Shown: positions 31,901 through 37,566, numbered from the stretch's first letter. The stretch is DNA of 50,036 nt from Paenibacillus sp. (GCA_017512705.1 JAFWEX010000040.1:1-50036), one strand, 5' to 3'. Translations and numbers: made by a program. Notes: generated by a model not told the origin, from the letters alone.

Positions 31901-34724
31901 TGTCTGCTTGAATGTCCGTTGCCTTCGCTTCCACAACCTGCTCGATATTCTTCGTACCCTTGAAGTCGAATACCTCCAGTGTGAATAGCCCACCTTCCTG
32001 AATCGCGCGAGTCCGGGCGCTAATCCCTTGTTCCGTTTGATGAAATACCATCCGCAAAGCATCATGATGCTCAACCAGCTTTTGCAGTACCTGTCTTACA
32101 ACTTCTTCAACGAAGCGTTCCTTCCGGTACAGCATCACCGATTGATTGAAATGGTGCGAATCCACAAAATAGCTCTCGAAAAACCAATGCTGAATTGGTG
32201 TCAGCACTGTATCTCCTGTTATTTCGCTTTGATCAATGAAACGTCCAACCGGTTTCACATGCAGGCTGAGCTGTGAGATCGTCGGATATTTAAACAAATC
32301 CCGGATTTCCAGCTTGTACCCGGTTTGATGAAGCCGCGAAGAGACTTGAATGGACTTGATCGAATCTCCACCAAGCTCGAAGAAATGATCCGTTACGCCA
32401 ACTCGATCAGCGTTCAATACTGCCTGCCACACTTCAGCAAGTGTCTGCTCCGTTTCATTGCGGGGAGCTACGTACACGCCGCCAGTCAGCGCGTTTCCTT
32501 CCGGGGCAGGCAAAGCCTTGCGATCAATTTTGCCGTTCGGCGTCAGCGGCATCCGTGGAAGCTGAACAAAATGCGCCGGAATCATGTATGATGGCAACTT
32601 TTGTGCCAACGCGCTTCTAAGTTCACTCAGCGTAAGCGGATGGCTAGCGACCAGATAAGCGCACAGTTCTTGACCGCTTTTGCCTTCCTGCGCAACTACA
32701 ATCGTTTCCTGCACAGACTCGATTTTGCGAAGCTGCTCTTCAATCTCACCGATTTCAATCCGGAAGCCACGAATTTTCACCTGATGGTCAATCCGTCCCA
32801 AGTACTCCATATTTCCGTCTGGCAACCAGCGAGCGAGGTCTCCCGTCCGATAAAGACGTTCTCCCGGGGTAAAGGGATGTTCCACAAACTTCTCTGCTGT
32901 TAGCCCTGGCTGATTCAAGTACCCTCTCGCAAGCCCCACACCTGCCACACACAACTCGCCTTCAACTCCTGGTGGTACAAGCTTCAAGTGGGCATCCAAA
33001 ATAAAAATCTGGTGATTGGCCAGCGGTCGTCCAATCGGAATCACTTTATGATCCGGCTGCTCCTCATCAGCATCCCAAAGCATGGTTACAATGGAAGCTT
33101 CCGTAGGACCATAAGCATTAAAATAGTGGACCTTCGTCTTCCACTGCTGCACGAATTCGGCAGATACCGCCGAGCCTCCCGTTATGAGTTTCGTCAAGCT
33201 TGGAAGGCGATCCGGGTCCAAATATGCGCTATACGTCGGAGGCAAAATAGCTGCCGTGATCGCATGGTCGTTCATATAACGCTCAAACAGGTGAGTGTCT
33301 AGAATGGTCTCGGCCGTTGGAATGTATAAAGTCGCACCAAAATAGAGCGCCTTGAACATTTCCCAGCAGGATGCATCAAATGACAGGCTGGCAAATTGGA
33401 CAATTCGGTCATGTTCGGTAATTCCTAGCCTGTCTGCGAACATCAGCTTCAAACTCACCAAACCGCGATGCTCCAGCATGACCCCTTTGGGTTTGCCCGT
33501 CGTACCTGACGTATAGATGACATAAGCAAGGTCATTTGGGCCACTTACCCGCTCAAGGTTCGAATCATCATCGCTATAGGATTGCTCTTCATCCAACGCC
33601 AATACTGTCCCATGGAAAGGGACCTGCTGTATCAAATCACTTTGGGTCAGCAACAGCTGCGCGTTCGAGTTCTCCAGAATGTAGCTGATGCGTTCTTCCG
33701 GGTATTCCGGATCGATGGGTACATAAGCACCACCAGCTTTGAGTACCGCGAGAATGCCAATGATCGTCTCCAGCGATCTTCTGACCATCAAGCCGACGAG
33801 CTGGTTGGGCAACACGCCTTTGGATCGTAACGTTCGCGCCAGCTGGTTCGCCCGCTCGTTCAGCTCCGCGTAGGTAAGCTTCTGCCCCTCAAAAAAAACT
33901 GCCGTCGCTTGGGGCACCCGCTGCACCTGCTCCTCCACAAGCTCATGAATCGTCCGATCCTGAGCATATTGCTTCTCGGTATCATTGAAACGATGCAGTA
34001 ATTGAAATTTCTCCTCTTCAGACAGCATATCGATCTCTACGATCTCAAGCTCCAATTCGTGAAGTCCCACCGTCAGCAGACGACTTAGATGACCGGTAAC
34101 CCTAGTCATGAATTCGGGGTCATATAATTGCTCGTTATAAGAGAGTGCTAGTTGTACACCACCATCTGCTAAACTAAATTCAAAGAAACAATCCGTCACC
34201 ACTTGTTGTCCGATTCCGTCCAGGTGTAGCTCTTTCAGGGATACTAGCGTGTGTATAACGGGTGCACCGTCTGTATATTGCAGATCCAGCTTCTCTGTCA
34301 TTTTCAAGAACGGCATATGTTGATACTGGATCGCTTCAGGGAGTGAAGTCCTCAGTTCACTCAGAAGTGTTTTAAAGGTGGCACCTGCCGGGAGCGAGTT
34401 TTTTAAAATGACTGTATGATTAACGGAACGACGCTTCTCCGTCTTTTTCCGTACAACTGGCATACCCACCAGAATATCAGAAGAACCGGTATATTTATGT
34501 AGGAGCGATTGAACACCAGCAAGTAAAATCATAAAAGCAGGCAATGGAGCTCCCTTGCTCATTTGTAAAACACGCTGCGCCGCTCTCTCCGAAAGCGAAC
34601 CATGGACAGTCTTCATTATGGGTGCCAACGAGCTTGGTGCTTTGCTGTAAGGCAGCCGGGTCAGAGTATTATCATCACTACCGAGTTTATCGTTCCAAAA
34701 TAACGTTTCTTTTTCAAAAGCCAC
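19947..34724 (-). CDS. pmxA: Four-module NRPS, PmxA-like (residues 6-9)
   Basis: A 4925-residue synthetase. Order with approximate bases: C-domain C-lobe only 34720-33960; A6 33950-32480, T6 about 32410-32290, epimerase 32205-30880; C7 30815-29480, A7 29430-27970, T7 27870; C8 27660-26380, A8 26310-24770, T8 24690; C9 24472-23180, A9 23125-21590, T9 21490; C10 21290-20000. Pocket codes: A6 DAWIIGAIVK (hydrophobic, Leu/Phe-like, then epimerised), A7 DGFFLGMVYK (Leu/Ile-like), A8 and A9 DVGEISAIDK (Dab). This fits polymyxin residues 6-9. A GTG at 34835 would add 37 residues. I prefer the GTG at 34724 because AGAGGGG lies 10 bases upstream and the N-terminus then starts like the PmxB-like protein (FEKE..xWN). 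C7 has QHILMDG, with Gln1441 in place of the first His. A 166-base gap with a hairpin separates it from pmxB. Confidence 0.9.
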   Translation of the reverse strand: MAFEKETLFWNDKLGSDDNTLTRLPYSKAPSSLAPIMKTVHGSLSERAAQRVLQMSKGAPLPAFMILLAGVQSLLHKYTGSSDILVGMPVVRKKTEKRRSVNHTVILKNSLPAGATFKTLLSELRTSLPEAIQYQHMPFLKMTEKLDLQYTDGAPVIHTLVSLKELHLDGIGQQVVTDCFFEFSLADGGVQLALSYNEQLYDPEFMTRVTGHLSRLLTVGLHELELEIVEIDMLSEEEKFQLLHRFNDTEKQYAQDRTIHELVEEQVQRVPQATAVFFEGQKLTYAELNERANQLARTLRSKGVLPNQLVGLMVRRSLETIIGILAVLKAGGAYVPIDPEYPEERISYILENSNAQLLLTQSDLIQQVPFHGTVLALDEEQSYSDDDSNLERVSGPNDLAYVIYTSGTTGKPKGVMLEHRGLVSLKLMFADRLGITEHDRIVQFASLSFDASCWEMFKALYFGATLYIPTAETILDTHLFERYMNDHAITAAILPPTYSAYLDPDRLPSLTKLITGGSAVSAEFVQQWKTKVHYFNAYGPTEASIVTMLWDADEEQPDHKVIPIGRPLANHQIFILDAHLKLVPPGVEGELCVAGVGLARGYLNQPGLTAEKFVEHPFTPGERLYRTGDLARWLPDGNMEYLGRIDHQVKIRGFRIEIGEIEEQLRKIESVQETIVVAQEGKSGQELCAYLVASHPLTLSELRSALAQKLPSYMIPAHFVQLPRMPLTPNGKIDRKALPAPEGNALTGGVYVAPRNETEQTLAEVWQAVLNADRVGVTDHFFELGGDSIKSIQVSSRLHQTGYKLEIRDLFKYPTISQLSLHVKPVGRFIDQSEITGDTVLTPIQHWFFESYFVDSHHFNQSVMLYRKERFVEEVVRQVLQKLVEHHDALRMVFHQTEQGISARTRAIQEGGLFTLEVFDFKGTKNIEQVVEAKATDIQADIDLGNGPLVKAGLFQCADGDHLLLAVHHAVVDGVSWRILMEDFALGYEQAGKSEDIRFPAKTDAYRTWSEQLAAYAQSPELAKERLYWQAVEQIEVPAIPKDMETGVTTQQDSVSLFVRLTPEETDQLLKQVHRAYNTDMNDILITALGIAVRQWTGHERVRINLEGHGRESIGTEIDIARTVGWFTTKFPVVLEPETDRNLAYQIKQVKESLRRIPNKGLGYGVCRYLSESEDGMGWGAEPEINFNYLGQFDDEVHQGEIGISTYSSGSPASDRQARSFVLDINGMVLDGALSLDLSYSRKQYRKETMEAFGRYLEQSLREVITHCIGKDNIELTPSDLQYKGLTITELEQIVQRSSHLGEIENIYSLTPMQKGMWFHSALDRKTGAYFEQTRFTMHGALDVQLFEKSWTELAKRHLVLRANFVKGPAGEPLQIIYRDKPVGFEYEELLHLQADEKQAVLDKRAEDDKLRGFDMECDALVRVTILRTAKQSYHVLWSFQHILMDGWCLPQLTQELFETYSALASGKEIARDTGSEYGAYIEWLDKQDDQSAQDYWTTFLEGYEGQSVLPGQQETVLDSKFTADHVTAELGKNLSERMDRVAKERLVTVNTLLQAAWGVMLQKYNGTNDAVFGSVVAGRPAEIPGIESMIGLFINTVPIRVTSDADTVFSDLMVKLQERALDSGRYDYYPLYEIQARSVQKQNLINHIIAFENYPVDEQMEQAGDQKHGDLTITDVQMEEQTNYNFNVTVVPGAEIEIRFDYNAEVFDKDSIERLKGHLVHLLEQVTDNPEITVGELELVTEAEKAELLGRFNDTSTEFPRAKTLVQLFEEQVDRIPDAAAIFLNGQDLNYRELNRRVNRLARTLRIHGISKGHLVAIMAERSIEMVIGMLAVQKAGAGYVPVDPEYPEERIRFLIEDSGVHVMLTQSHLCERLVDSGTLILLDDETSYHEDDTNLKLDIEATDLACVIYTSGTTGKPKGNLVSHRNIVRVVQSTNYIDITDRDHVLQLSSYSFDGAIFDIYGALTNGARLVLVPREALLEIGWLASIIQQEDISVMFITTAFFNVLVDVNADCLRSVRAILFGGERVSVGHVRKALAHIGPGRLIHMYGPTESTVYTTYLPVDFVDESAVTVPIGRPISNTTVYIVDRRNKLLPIGVVGELCVGGEGLVRGYNNRPELTAEKFVKNPFMPGERMYRTGDLAKWLPDGTIEYVGRTDDQVKIRGFRIELGEIEAQLQKVEGIRKTTVLARENATGEKQLCAYYEADCELSTVELKSILSRELPSYMIPAYLIQLERLPLTTNGKVDRRSLPAPEDSLQPDEGLVLPRTPLEVHLAGIWKNVLGMERIGIHDNFFDLGGHSLRATTLVSKVHQELNVELPLRDVFRYATLEEMARAISRIEEQSYSSIPLADNRAYYPLSSAQKRLFILNQLEGANQSYNMPGVLLLEGSIDRSLLEEAFRGLIARHETLRTGYEIVEGEAVQRIHESVEFTVEHLHASEEEAPEIVQAFIRPFDLANPPLLRAKLVELTSEHYLLMFDMHHIISDGVSMDVFVEELVRLYSGDRLEPLHIQYKDYAVWQQSDEQKVQLKREEAYWLECFQGELPVLEMPTDYPRPAMQSYEGQSLTSYVDVITNEGLKKLAAQSGATLYMVLLAAYTVLLHKYTGQDDLIVGTSIAGRTHGDTQPLIGMFVNTLALRNYPSSEKTFLMYLEEVKETTLGAYEHQNYPFEELVDKVQVSRDLSRNPLFDTMFSLQNLEDKKVELEGLKLSHYPSEYGMAKFDLSVDVTEEEGGLECIFEFATALYKESTIRQLSNHFGHLLAAIISRPDAKISELSLLTSAEKEQILGVFNPVLSETEVVPAVAFHRLFEEQTERTPEAEAVVYENDRLTYAELNEQASRLAATLRASGIGRETLVGILAERSVNLLVAVLAVWKAGGAYVPLDPDYPADRVRFMLEDSGAKVLLTQTSLRERAEAWLGEEELALAAVLYLDDEASYSEEPANVDHSMSSFHEARPEDLAYVIYTSGTTGKPKGVMIEHRSLVNTAAGYRREYQLDQFPVRLLQLASFSFDVFVGDIARTMYNGGTMVIVPKDDRIDPSRLHHWIKQEQVTIFESTPALIVPFMEYVYEQGLDLSQMELLITSSDSCGVADYRTLQDRFGSLFRIINAYGVTEAAIDSSFYDEPVTQLPQTGHVPIGKAWLNAKFYIVDTQLNPVPFGVLGELVIGGVGVARGYLNRPELTEEKFVDSPFAEGERLYRTGDLARWMEDGNVDFIGRIDNQAKIRGYRIETGEIESQMLRVEGVREAVVIVRNDAKGQKALCAYYTPDPEAELVVSDLRNALAQELPGYMIPSYFVELTGLPLTPNGKVDRKALPAPEGEAGSGTDYVAPRNELETKLASIWQEVLGHSKAIGIHDNFFDIGGHSLRATTLVSKVYKELNVDLPLREVFRYSTIESMATAISRLDEKAFVAIPVADEREVYPQSFAQKRLFILNQLEGEGLSYNMPEAMLLEGELDRTRFEEVFRMLVERHEMLRTGFEMVDGEASQRIYPNVNLTVEFYQAYEQESEEIVQRFVRPFNLAKPPLLRVGLIELAPRRHILVYDMHHIISDGVSMEIFVEEFVRLYGGESLEPLRIQYKDYTVWQHSQEQMQQLQRQEEYWLDMFQGELPVLEMPTDYSRPAVQSYEGQTLEFFLEASKTDALKQLAAQTGTTLFMVLLAAYNVLLHKYSGQEDVIVGTPIAGRNHSDVQPLIGIFLNTLAIRSYPSSEKTFLSYLNDIKETTLQAFEHQNYPFEELVDKVQVTRDLSRNPLFDTLFTMQNTENDEYELEGLRLMPYPSAMNTAKFDISLDVGEENGGLDYSFEYAKALYKRETIERLAKHYEQLLVTIASRPDAKITELNLLTTAEKEQILGVFNPVLSEKETVPAVAFHRLFEEQTELTPEAEAVVYEKDRLTYAALNERANRLAATLRASGIGRETLVGILAERSVDLLVAVLAVWKAGGAYVPLDPDYPTDRVRFMLEDSGAKVLLTQTSLRERAEAWLGEEELALGTVLYLDEKASYSEEQANVAHSISSFHEARPEDLAYVIYTSGTTGKPKGVMIEHRGLVNTAAGYRREYQLDQFPVRLLQLASFSFDVFVGDIARTLYNGGTMVIVPKDDRIDPSRLHHWIEQEQVTIFESTPALIVPFMEYVYEQGLDLSQMELLITSSDSCSVADYRTLQDRFGSLFRIINAYGVTEAAIDSSFYDEPVTQLPQTGHVPIGKAWLNARFYIVDAQLNPVPVGVLGELVIGGVGVARGYLNRPELTEDKFVDSPFTEGERLYRTGDLARWMNDGNVDFIGRIDNQAKIRGYRIETGEIESQMLRVEGVREAVVIVRNDAKGQKTLCAYYSPDPGAELVVSDLRNALAQQLPGYMIPSYIVELERLPLTPNGKIDRKALPMPEGEAGSEAEYVAPRNELETKLASIWQEVLGLSKAIGIHDNFFDIGGHSLRATTLAGKVYKELRVNLPLRDVFRYSTIAAMAEAIARMEQREHEAIPQAEERAYYPLSSAQKRLFIQHTLDGADQLYNMPELVQLEGEFDLKRMEVALQKLISRHESLRTGFEIVKGEAVQRIYSHVDFAIERYEANQEDAPQIEQIIRSFVRPFDLGKPPLLRAGVIELESNLHILLFDMHHIVSDGVSMAIVMNEFSSFYAGEELPPLRIQYKDYAVWQQSKAHRDRIGRQEAYWLSTFEGELPTGDLPMDYERSAIRDYEGMHLDFDVETSLSEQLRQLAVEHGGTLYMVLLAAYTVLLSKYSGQDDLIVGTPVAGRTNTDLESVIGMFVNTLALRNRPSGNKTFLSYLEEVKETALGAFENQDYPFEELVERLNVKREPGRFPLFDAVFDLQNIEEQDVELEGVRLKNYELDHLEEAKFDLTLFMYENDGALSGGFFYATKLFKESMIRTLTENYLRILSQIVENPQLQLSQIECHQPSTAAKKAVDTIEFAF
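21430..23250 (-). repeat. Module 9 A-T unit, near-identical copy of module 8
   Basis: Nearly identical to 24620-26440 at a constant offset of 3189 bases, covering the carrier and the whole Dab adenylation domain. Long stretches differ only at scattered bases. Part of the same unit also appears at 1-500. Confidence 0.85.
24620..26440 (-). repeat. Module 8 A-T unit, near-identical copy of module 9
   Basis: Partner of 21430-23250. The right part (about 25890-26330) is also close to bases 1-440, the start of module 4 in the other synthetase. This supports Dab as the module 4 substrate although its pocket is outside the window. Confidence 0.85.
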
Positions 34725-34835
34725 CTGGATCGTTCCCCTCTCTTCATCGGTAAAAGCAATCCGGTAGAGCATATACCGTAGTAACGCTCCCCGCCTTTTC
34801 AGAAATGTGACAACTGTATTAATGACTGCTTGCAC

Positions 34836-35455
34836 AAAGTCGCAGCTTTGCTCATTCGTCTGAACCCATTCGGGCGTTTTCTGCCTAGCAGCTGTCCCTT
34901 AAAACTCTCATATATTTTTTTGTGCACTACAGGAGATATGACTTCTGGTTCCATGCTTGGATATACTTTCTCTGGATAGAAGCCGAAGCTGGATTAAGTT
35001 TTTTATTGTGGATCGGAATTGGTTCTGGGGGTGGCAAGGGAGATTGTTCCCATTGTTGTAAGATGTTCTGTAGCATTCCAGTTGGCCAGTATAAAATCAG
35101 CCGTTCTATCTTCGGATTTGCACCGAAGCTGCCTTGGTTGGCGAAGCCTATGTTAAGGGGTAACGATACGCTATATGTACAACTTGTTTATTCCCCCGCA
35201 GCCCTGATCTGGATCAGTTAAGATCGGCTGCGGGGTAGTGATCTTTTGCTGGAAATAGGTGTGACCATGGACTTTCGTAAGACTTAAAGAGCCCCTCGGA
35301 TCTGCGTTGATCTACCCAAGCTACCTTAAGGTACCGCGATTTCGATTAGTTTGAGAGAAACCTTCCTGTAAGGTAAAAATGTAATCGTGACACCAGCTTG
35401 GTGTGATCCCACAACTTCTACATTTCTTGCAGGGTGGATGCCCGCTTAACCAAGT
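34836..35455. other. Intergenic region between ectB and the pmxA-like gene
   Basis: No recognisable gene. On the minus strand three short frames lie end to end. The first starts directly after the ectB stop in its frame (about 44 codons, Cys-rich, containing CKKCRSCG). The second is about 43 codons. The third (34927-35187) is 86 codons open and includes an ATG at 35076. Their composition looks protein-like, but none has a good start and ribosome site. They could be a decayed gene, perhaps a mobile-element remnant, or chance. A strong inverted repeat lies at 35194-35235. I found no convincing promoter for the pmxA-like gene, although one would be expected here because PmxA-type genes head their operon. 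Confidence 0.4.
35194..35235. repeat. Inverted repeat with 10-bp perfect arms
   Basis: CCCCGCAGCC (35194-35203) and GGCTGCGGGG (35226-35235) pair perfectly. A second inner stem, GATCT/AGATC, lies within the loop. The minus-strand transcript has no U-run after the hairpin (GGAATAAACAAG), and the plus strand has only a weak TTTT ten bases on. It is about 220 bases downstream of the ectB stop. It could be a weak terminator, an mRNA stabiliser or a regulatory leader element of the pmxA-like gene. Confidence 0.55.
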
Positions 35456-36739
35456 TTAGGTTGTGACCAGCAAACTTTCAGTCTTCTGAGCGATCACCTG
35501 CTGAATACTAGACTTGATAATATCGCAGCCGGCAACCAGATTTTCCATGGAGACGGTCAGCGGAGGCATGATCTTCAGCACAAGGTCTCCTCTGCCAGCT
35601 CTTTCAATAATGAGCCCATTCTCGAAGCTGATCTCTGTCATCTGCTTCGCTCCGGCTTCATTCGTAATACCCGATACATCAATGCCCCAGATCAAGCCGA
35701 TCCCTCTGATGGCGATCGATGGATGCAGAGACTGGATTTCTTTCTCAAGGAAGGATCGTACAAATTCTTCCTTTTGCTTCACTTGAGTTTCCAAGGCGAT
35801 GTTATCCCGGAATTCAAGAGCAGCTTTGGCGGCCACAAAAGCAAGCTGGTTACCACGGAAAGTACCATTGTGCTCGCCTGGCGCCCAAAGGTCTAGTTCA
35901 GGCTTTAGGAGCAGAAGTGACATAGGCAGGCCGTACCCACTGATCGACTTCGATAGAGTAACAAGATCCGGTTCGATCCCTGCACGTTCGAAGGAGAAGA
36001 ATTCCCCTGTACGACCGCAGCCGACTTGAATCTCATCGGTAATAAGCAGGATATCGTGCTTGCGGCACAGCTGCTGCAATCCTTGAAGCCAATGCGCATC
36101 AGCGACATGAATTCCGCCTTCGGCTTGTACCGTTTCAAGTAGGATGGCAGCCGGCTTGTCTATTCCAGAGTGTGAATCAGTCAGGATATTCTCAATATAG
36201 CCGAGTGTATCCATTTCTGCGAAAGATCCGCTCGGGTGCGGCATAAATGTCACTCCGTCCAGAGGAAGCCCAGCCCCTTCCCTCATGGATTTTGAGCTTG
36301 TTGCCGACAAGCTGCCGAGAGACATACCATGGAATCCACCCATAAATGCAAATATCCCGGTTCTCTTCTTCGCCTTGCGTGCCAGCTTCAGAGCTGCTTC
36401 CACTGCGTTTGTCCCCGTCGGACCACAGAACTGAAGTTTGTAATTCAACTTTTTAGGTTCCAGGATCCGCTCCGAGAAGCTCTGGATGAACTCCCGCTTG
36501 GCCATTGTATACATATCCAGACCATGCATAATTCGGTCGGATGTCAAGTAATCGAGAATACGATCCTTGATATAATCGTTGTTATGACCATAATTTAGTG
36601 CACCAGCACCGGCAAAAAAATCAATATATGCTCTTCCATTCTCAGAATATAACAAGTCTTCCTTGGCCCGGTCGAATACAACCGGAAAGCTTCTGCAGTA
36701 AGATCTTACGTTGGATTCCAGCTTTTCAAAAATGCTCAT
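35456..36739 (-). CDS. ectB: L-2,4-diaminobutyrate:2-oxoglutarate aminotransferase
   Basis: A class III PLP-dependent aminotransferase of 427 residues, the usual EctB length. It converts aspartate semialdehyde plus glutamate to 2,4-diaminobutyrate, here most likely the Dab supply for the synthetases next to it, at least four of whose readable modules have Dab-type pockets. Visible: the N-terminal FEKLES...SYCRSFP typical of EctB, the cofactor Asp in ITDEIQVGCGRTGE, the PLP lysine in TLSKSISGYG, and GTFRGNQLAF. The ATG at 36739 has GGAGG nine bases upstream and gives the family N-terminus; the frame is open 26 codons further but that part is not family-like. No ectA or ectC is beside it, which argues against ectoine synthesis. 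It lies 731 bases upstream of the pmxA-like start on the same strand. Whether it is co-transcribed with pmxA is not clear from sequence. Confidence 0.92.
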   Translation of the reverse strand: MSIFEKLESNVRSYCRSFPVVFDRAKEDLLYSENGRAYIDFFAGAGALNYGHNNDYIKDRILDYLTSDRIMHGLDMYTMAKREFIQSFSERILEPKKLNYKLQFCGPTGTNAVEAALKLARKAKKRTGIFAFMGGFHGMSLGSLSATSSKSMREGAGLPLDGVTFMPHPSGSFAEMDTLGYIENILTDSHSGIDKPAAILLETVQAEGGIHVADAHWLQGLQQLCRKHDILLITDEIQVGCGRTGEFFSFERAGIEPDLVTLSKSISGYGLPMSLLLLKPELDLWAPGEHNGTFRGNQLAFVAAKAALEFRDNIALETQVKQKEEFVRSFLEKEIQSLHPSIAIRGIGLIWGIDVSGITNEAGAKQMTEISFENGLIIERAGRGDLVLKIMPPLTVSMENLVAGCDIIKSSIQQVIAQKTESLLVTT

Positions 36740-36857
36740 GCGCTTCATCCTCCATCGGAATTGGGATAAGGTTAGCTTCATTCTTTCTGAACCTATTGAC
36801 TTCATCGAGCAACACATTCTCGGCTGTCATTTTCCACAATTGTCGGTCAAATCGCAT
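36726..36857 (-). CDS. Candidate 43-residue small ORF overlapping the ectB start
   Basis: An ATG at 36857 opens a 43-codon frame (MRFDRQLWKMTAENVLLDEV..., ending EDEAHEHF) that stops 14 bases inside ectB, so the ectB start and Shine-Dalgarno lie within its last codons. The composition is protein-like and charged, and the frame stays open 11 codons upstream of the ATG. No good ribosome site precedes the ATG. I do not recognise a family. It could be a translationally coupled leader, a remnant of a truncated gene, or chance. Confidence 0.25.
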   Translation of the reverse strand: MRFDRQLWKMTAENVLLDEVNRFRKNEANLIPIPMEDEAHEHF

Positions 36858-36966
36858 GCAGGCTTGCTGGGTAGCTAGTGGATTAGTATCTCACACTTAG
36901 CTTAGGTATGTATTAAAACCCTCCAATCCTATTTTTTAGTATAATTGGAAAGTCGACCTAGGTAGA

Positions 36967-36975
36967 ATTATATCA
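36967..36975 (-). promoter_or_regulatory. Possible extended -10 promoter for ectB
   Basis: Minus strand TGATATAAT, a perfect TATAAT with the extended -10 TG one base before it. No good -35 hexamer lies 16-18 bases upstream. It would give a leader of about 220 bases before the ectB ATG. This is the best promoter candidate in an AT-rich stretch where chance matches are likely. Confidence 0.35.
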
Positions 36976-37318
36976 AAATTCTATAGATTGTATAGTAATT
37001 TTTGGTTAAATTAGTTCTGTGCAACATTAAATGTTAAAATATAGCTTGAAAACCAGCGAATAAGGAAGGAAAATTATGCTTTTTTTCATAAAAAGGATGA
37101 TTTCTATGTGGCTCAGCAACCTAACACCAATGGCACTTATGTAATTTATTCCCTTTATGTATTCTCTCTTGGAGCTCCGAATCCTTGCTCTTTACAATTA
37201 TTTAACATGACGATCTGATGATGTCATACGAAGTGTTGAGACCTTTGTCTGAACAAACATCAACTTTGTTGAACTCTATTCCTCCTCAGCTCGTGTTGTT
37301 CTCTATTGTCGAATAATA
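36976..37318. other. AT-rich spacer between ectB leader and glmS terminators
   Basis: No recognisable gene. It contains a 13-base palindrome AACATTAAATGTT (37023-37035). There is also a 22-codon plus-strand frame (37076-37144, MLFFIKRMISMW...) with a good ribosome site (AAGGAAGG) before its ATG. Nothing else in the stretch can be assigned. Confidence 0.4.
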
Positions 37319-37358
37319 AAAAAAGGACTCTCCCGCTGTTTCGTTTGGGTGTGTCCTT
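37317..37358 (-). terminator. Second (distal) rho-independent terminator behind glmS
   Basis: The minus strand reads AAGGAC...CCC, loop, GGG...GTCCTT, then TTTTTATTATT. The outer six base pairs and the three CCC/GGG pairs are interrupted by a small mismatch. It lies about 80 bases beyond the first glmS terminator. Confidence 0.7.
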
Positions 37359-37437
37359 ATCATAGGTGATGAATGGCAATTTACTTTATAATTGACGTAT
37401 TTTTGTATTGATTTCATATGTATACTCTTTACAAATA

Positions 37438-37478
37438 TAAAAAAAGGAGCCACGAATCACTCTCTCGGGCTCCTTTTA
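37438..37478 (-). terminator. Rho-independent terminator of glmS
   Basis: The minus strand reads AAAAGGAGCC, a 17-base loop, GGCTCC, then seven T. It starts 89 bases after the glmS stop. The stem and the U-tract are both clear. Confidence 0.85.
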
Positions 37479-37566
37479 GATGTTAATTATTCAACTTTTG
37501 TTTCAATTCACAACCGTACTAATACTGGGATAAAATTAAAATTTTATTATTTCAAATCCAAACCTT

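Noticed and set aside
34922-35221. Plus-strand 99-codon frame between ectB and pmxA
   Set aside because: No ribosome site and no recognisable motif. The opposite strand has at least as good a frame.
35325-35345. T-box-like AAGGTACCGCGAT on the plus strand
   Set aside because: It lacks the full T-box core (GGTGG..ACCGCG), and no plus-strand gene or terminator follows it.
35456-36739. Ectoine biosynthesis cluster suggested by ectB
   Set aside because: No ectA or ectC is adjacent, while Dab-activating synthetase modules are. Supply of Dab for the peptide is the better explanation.
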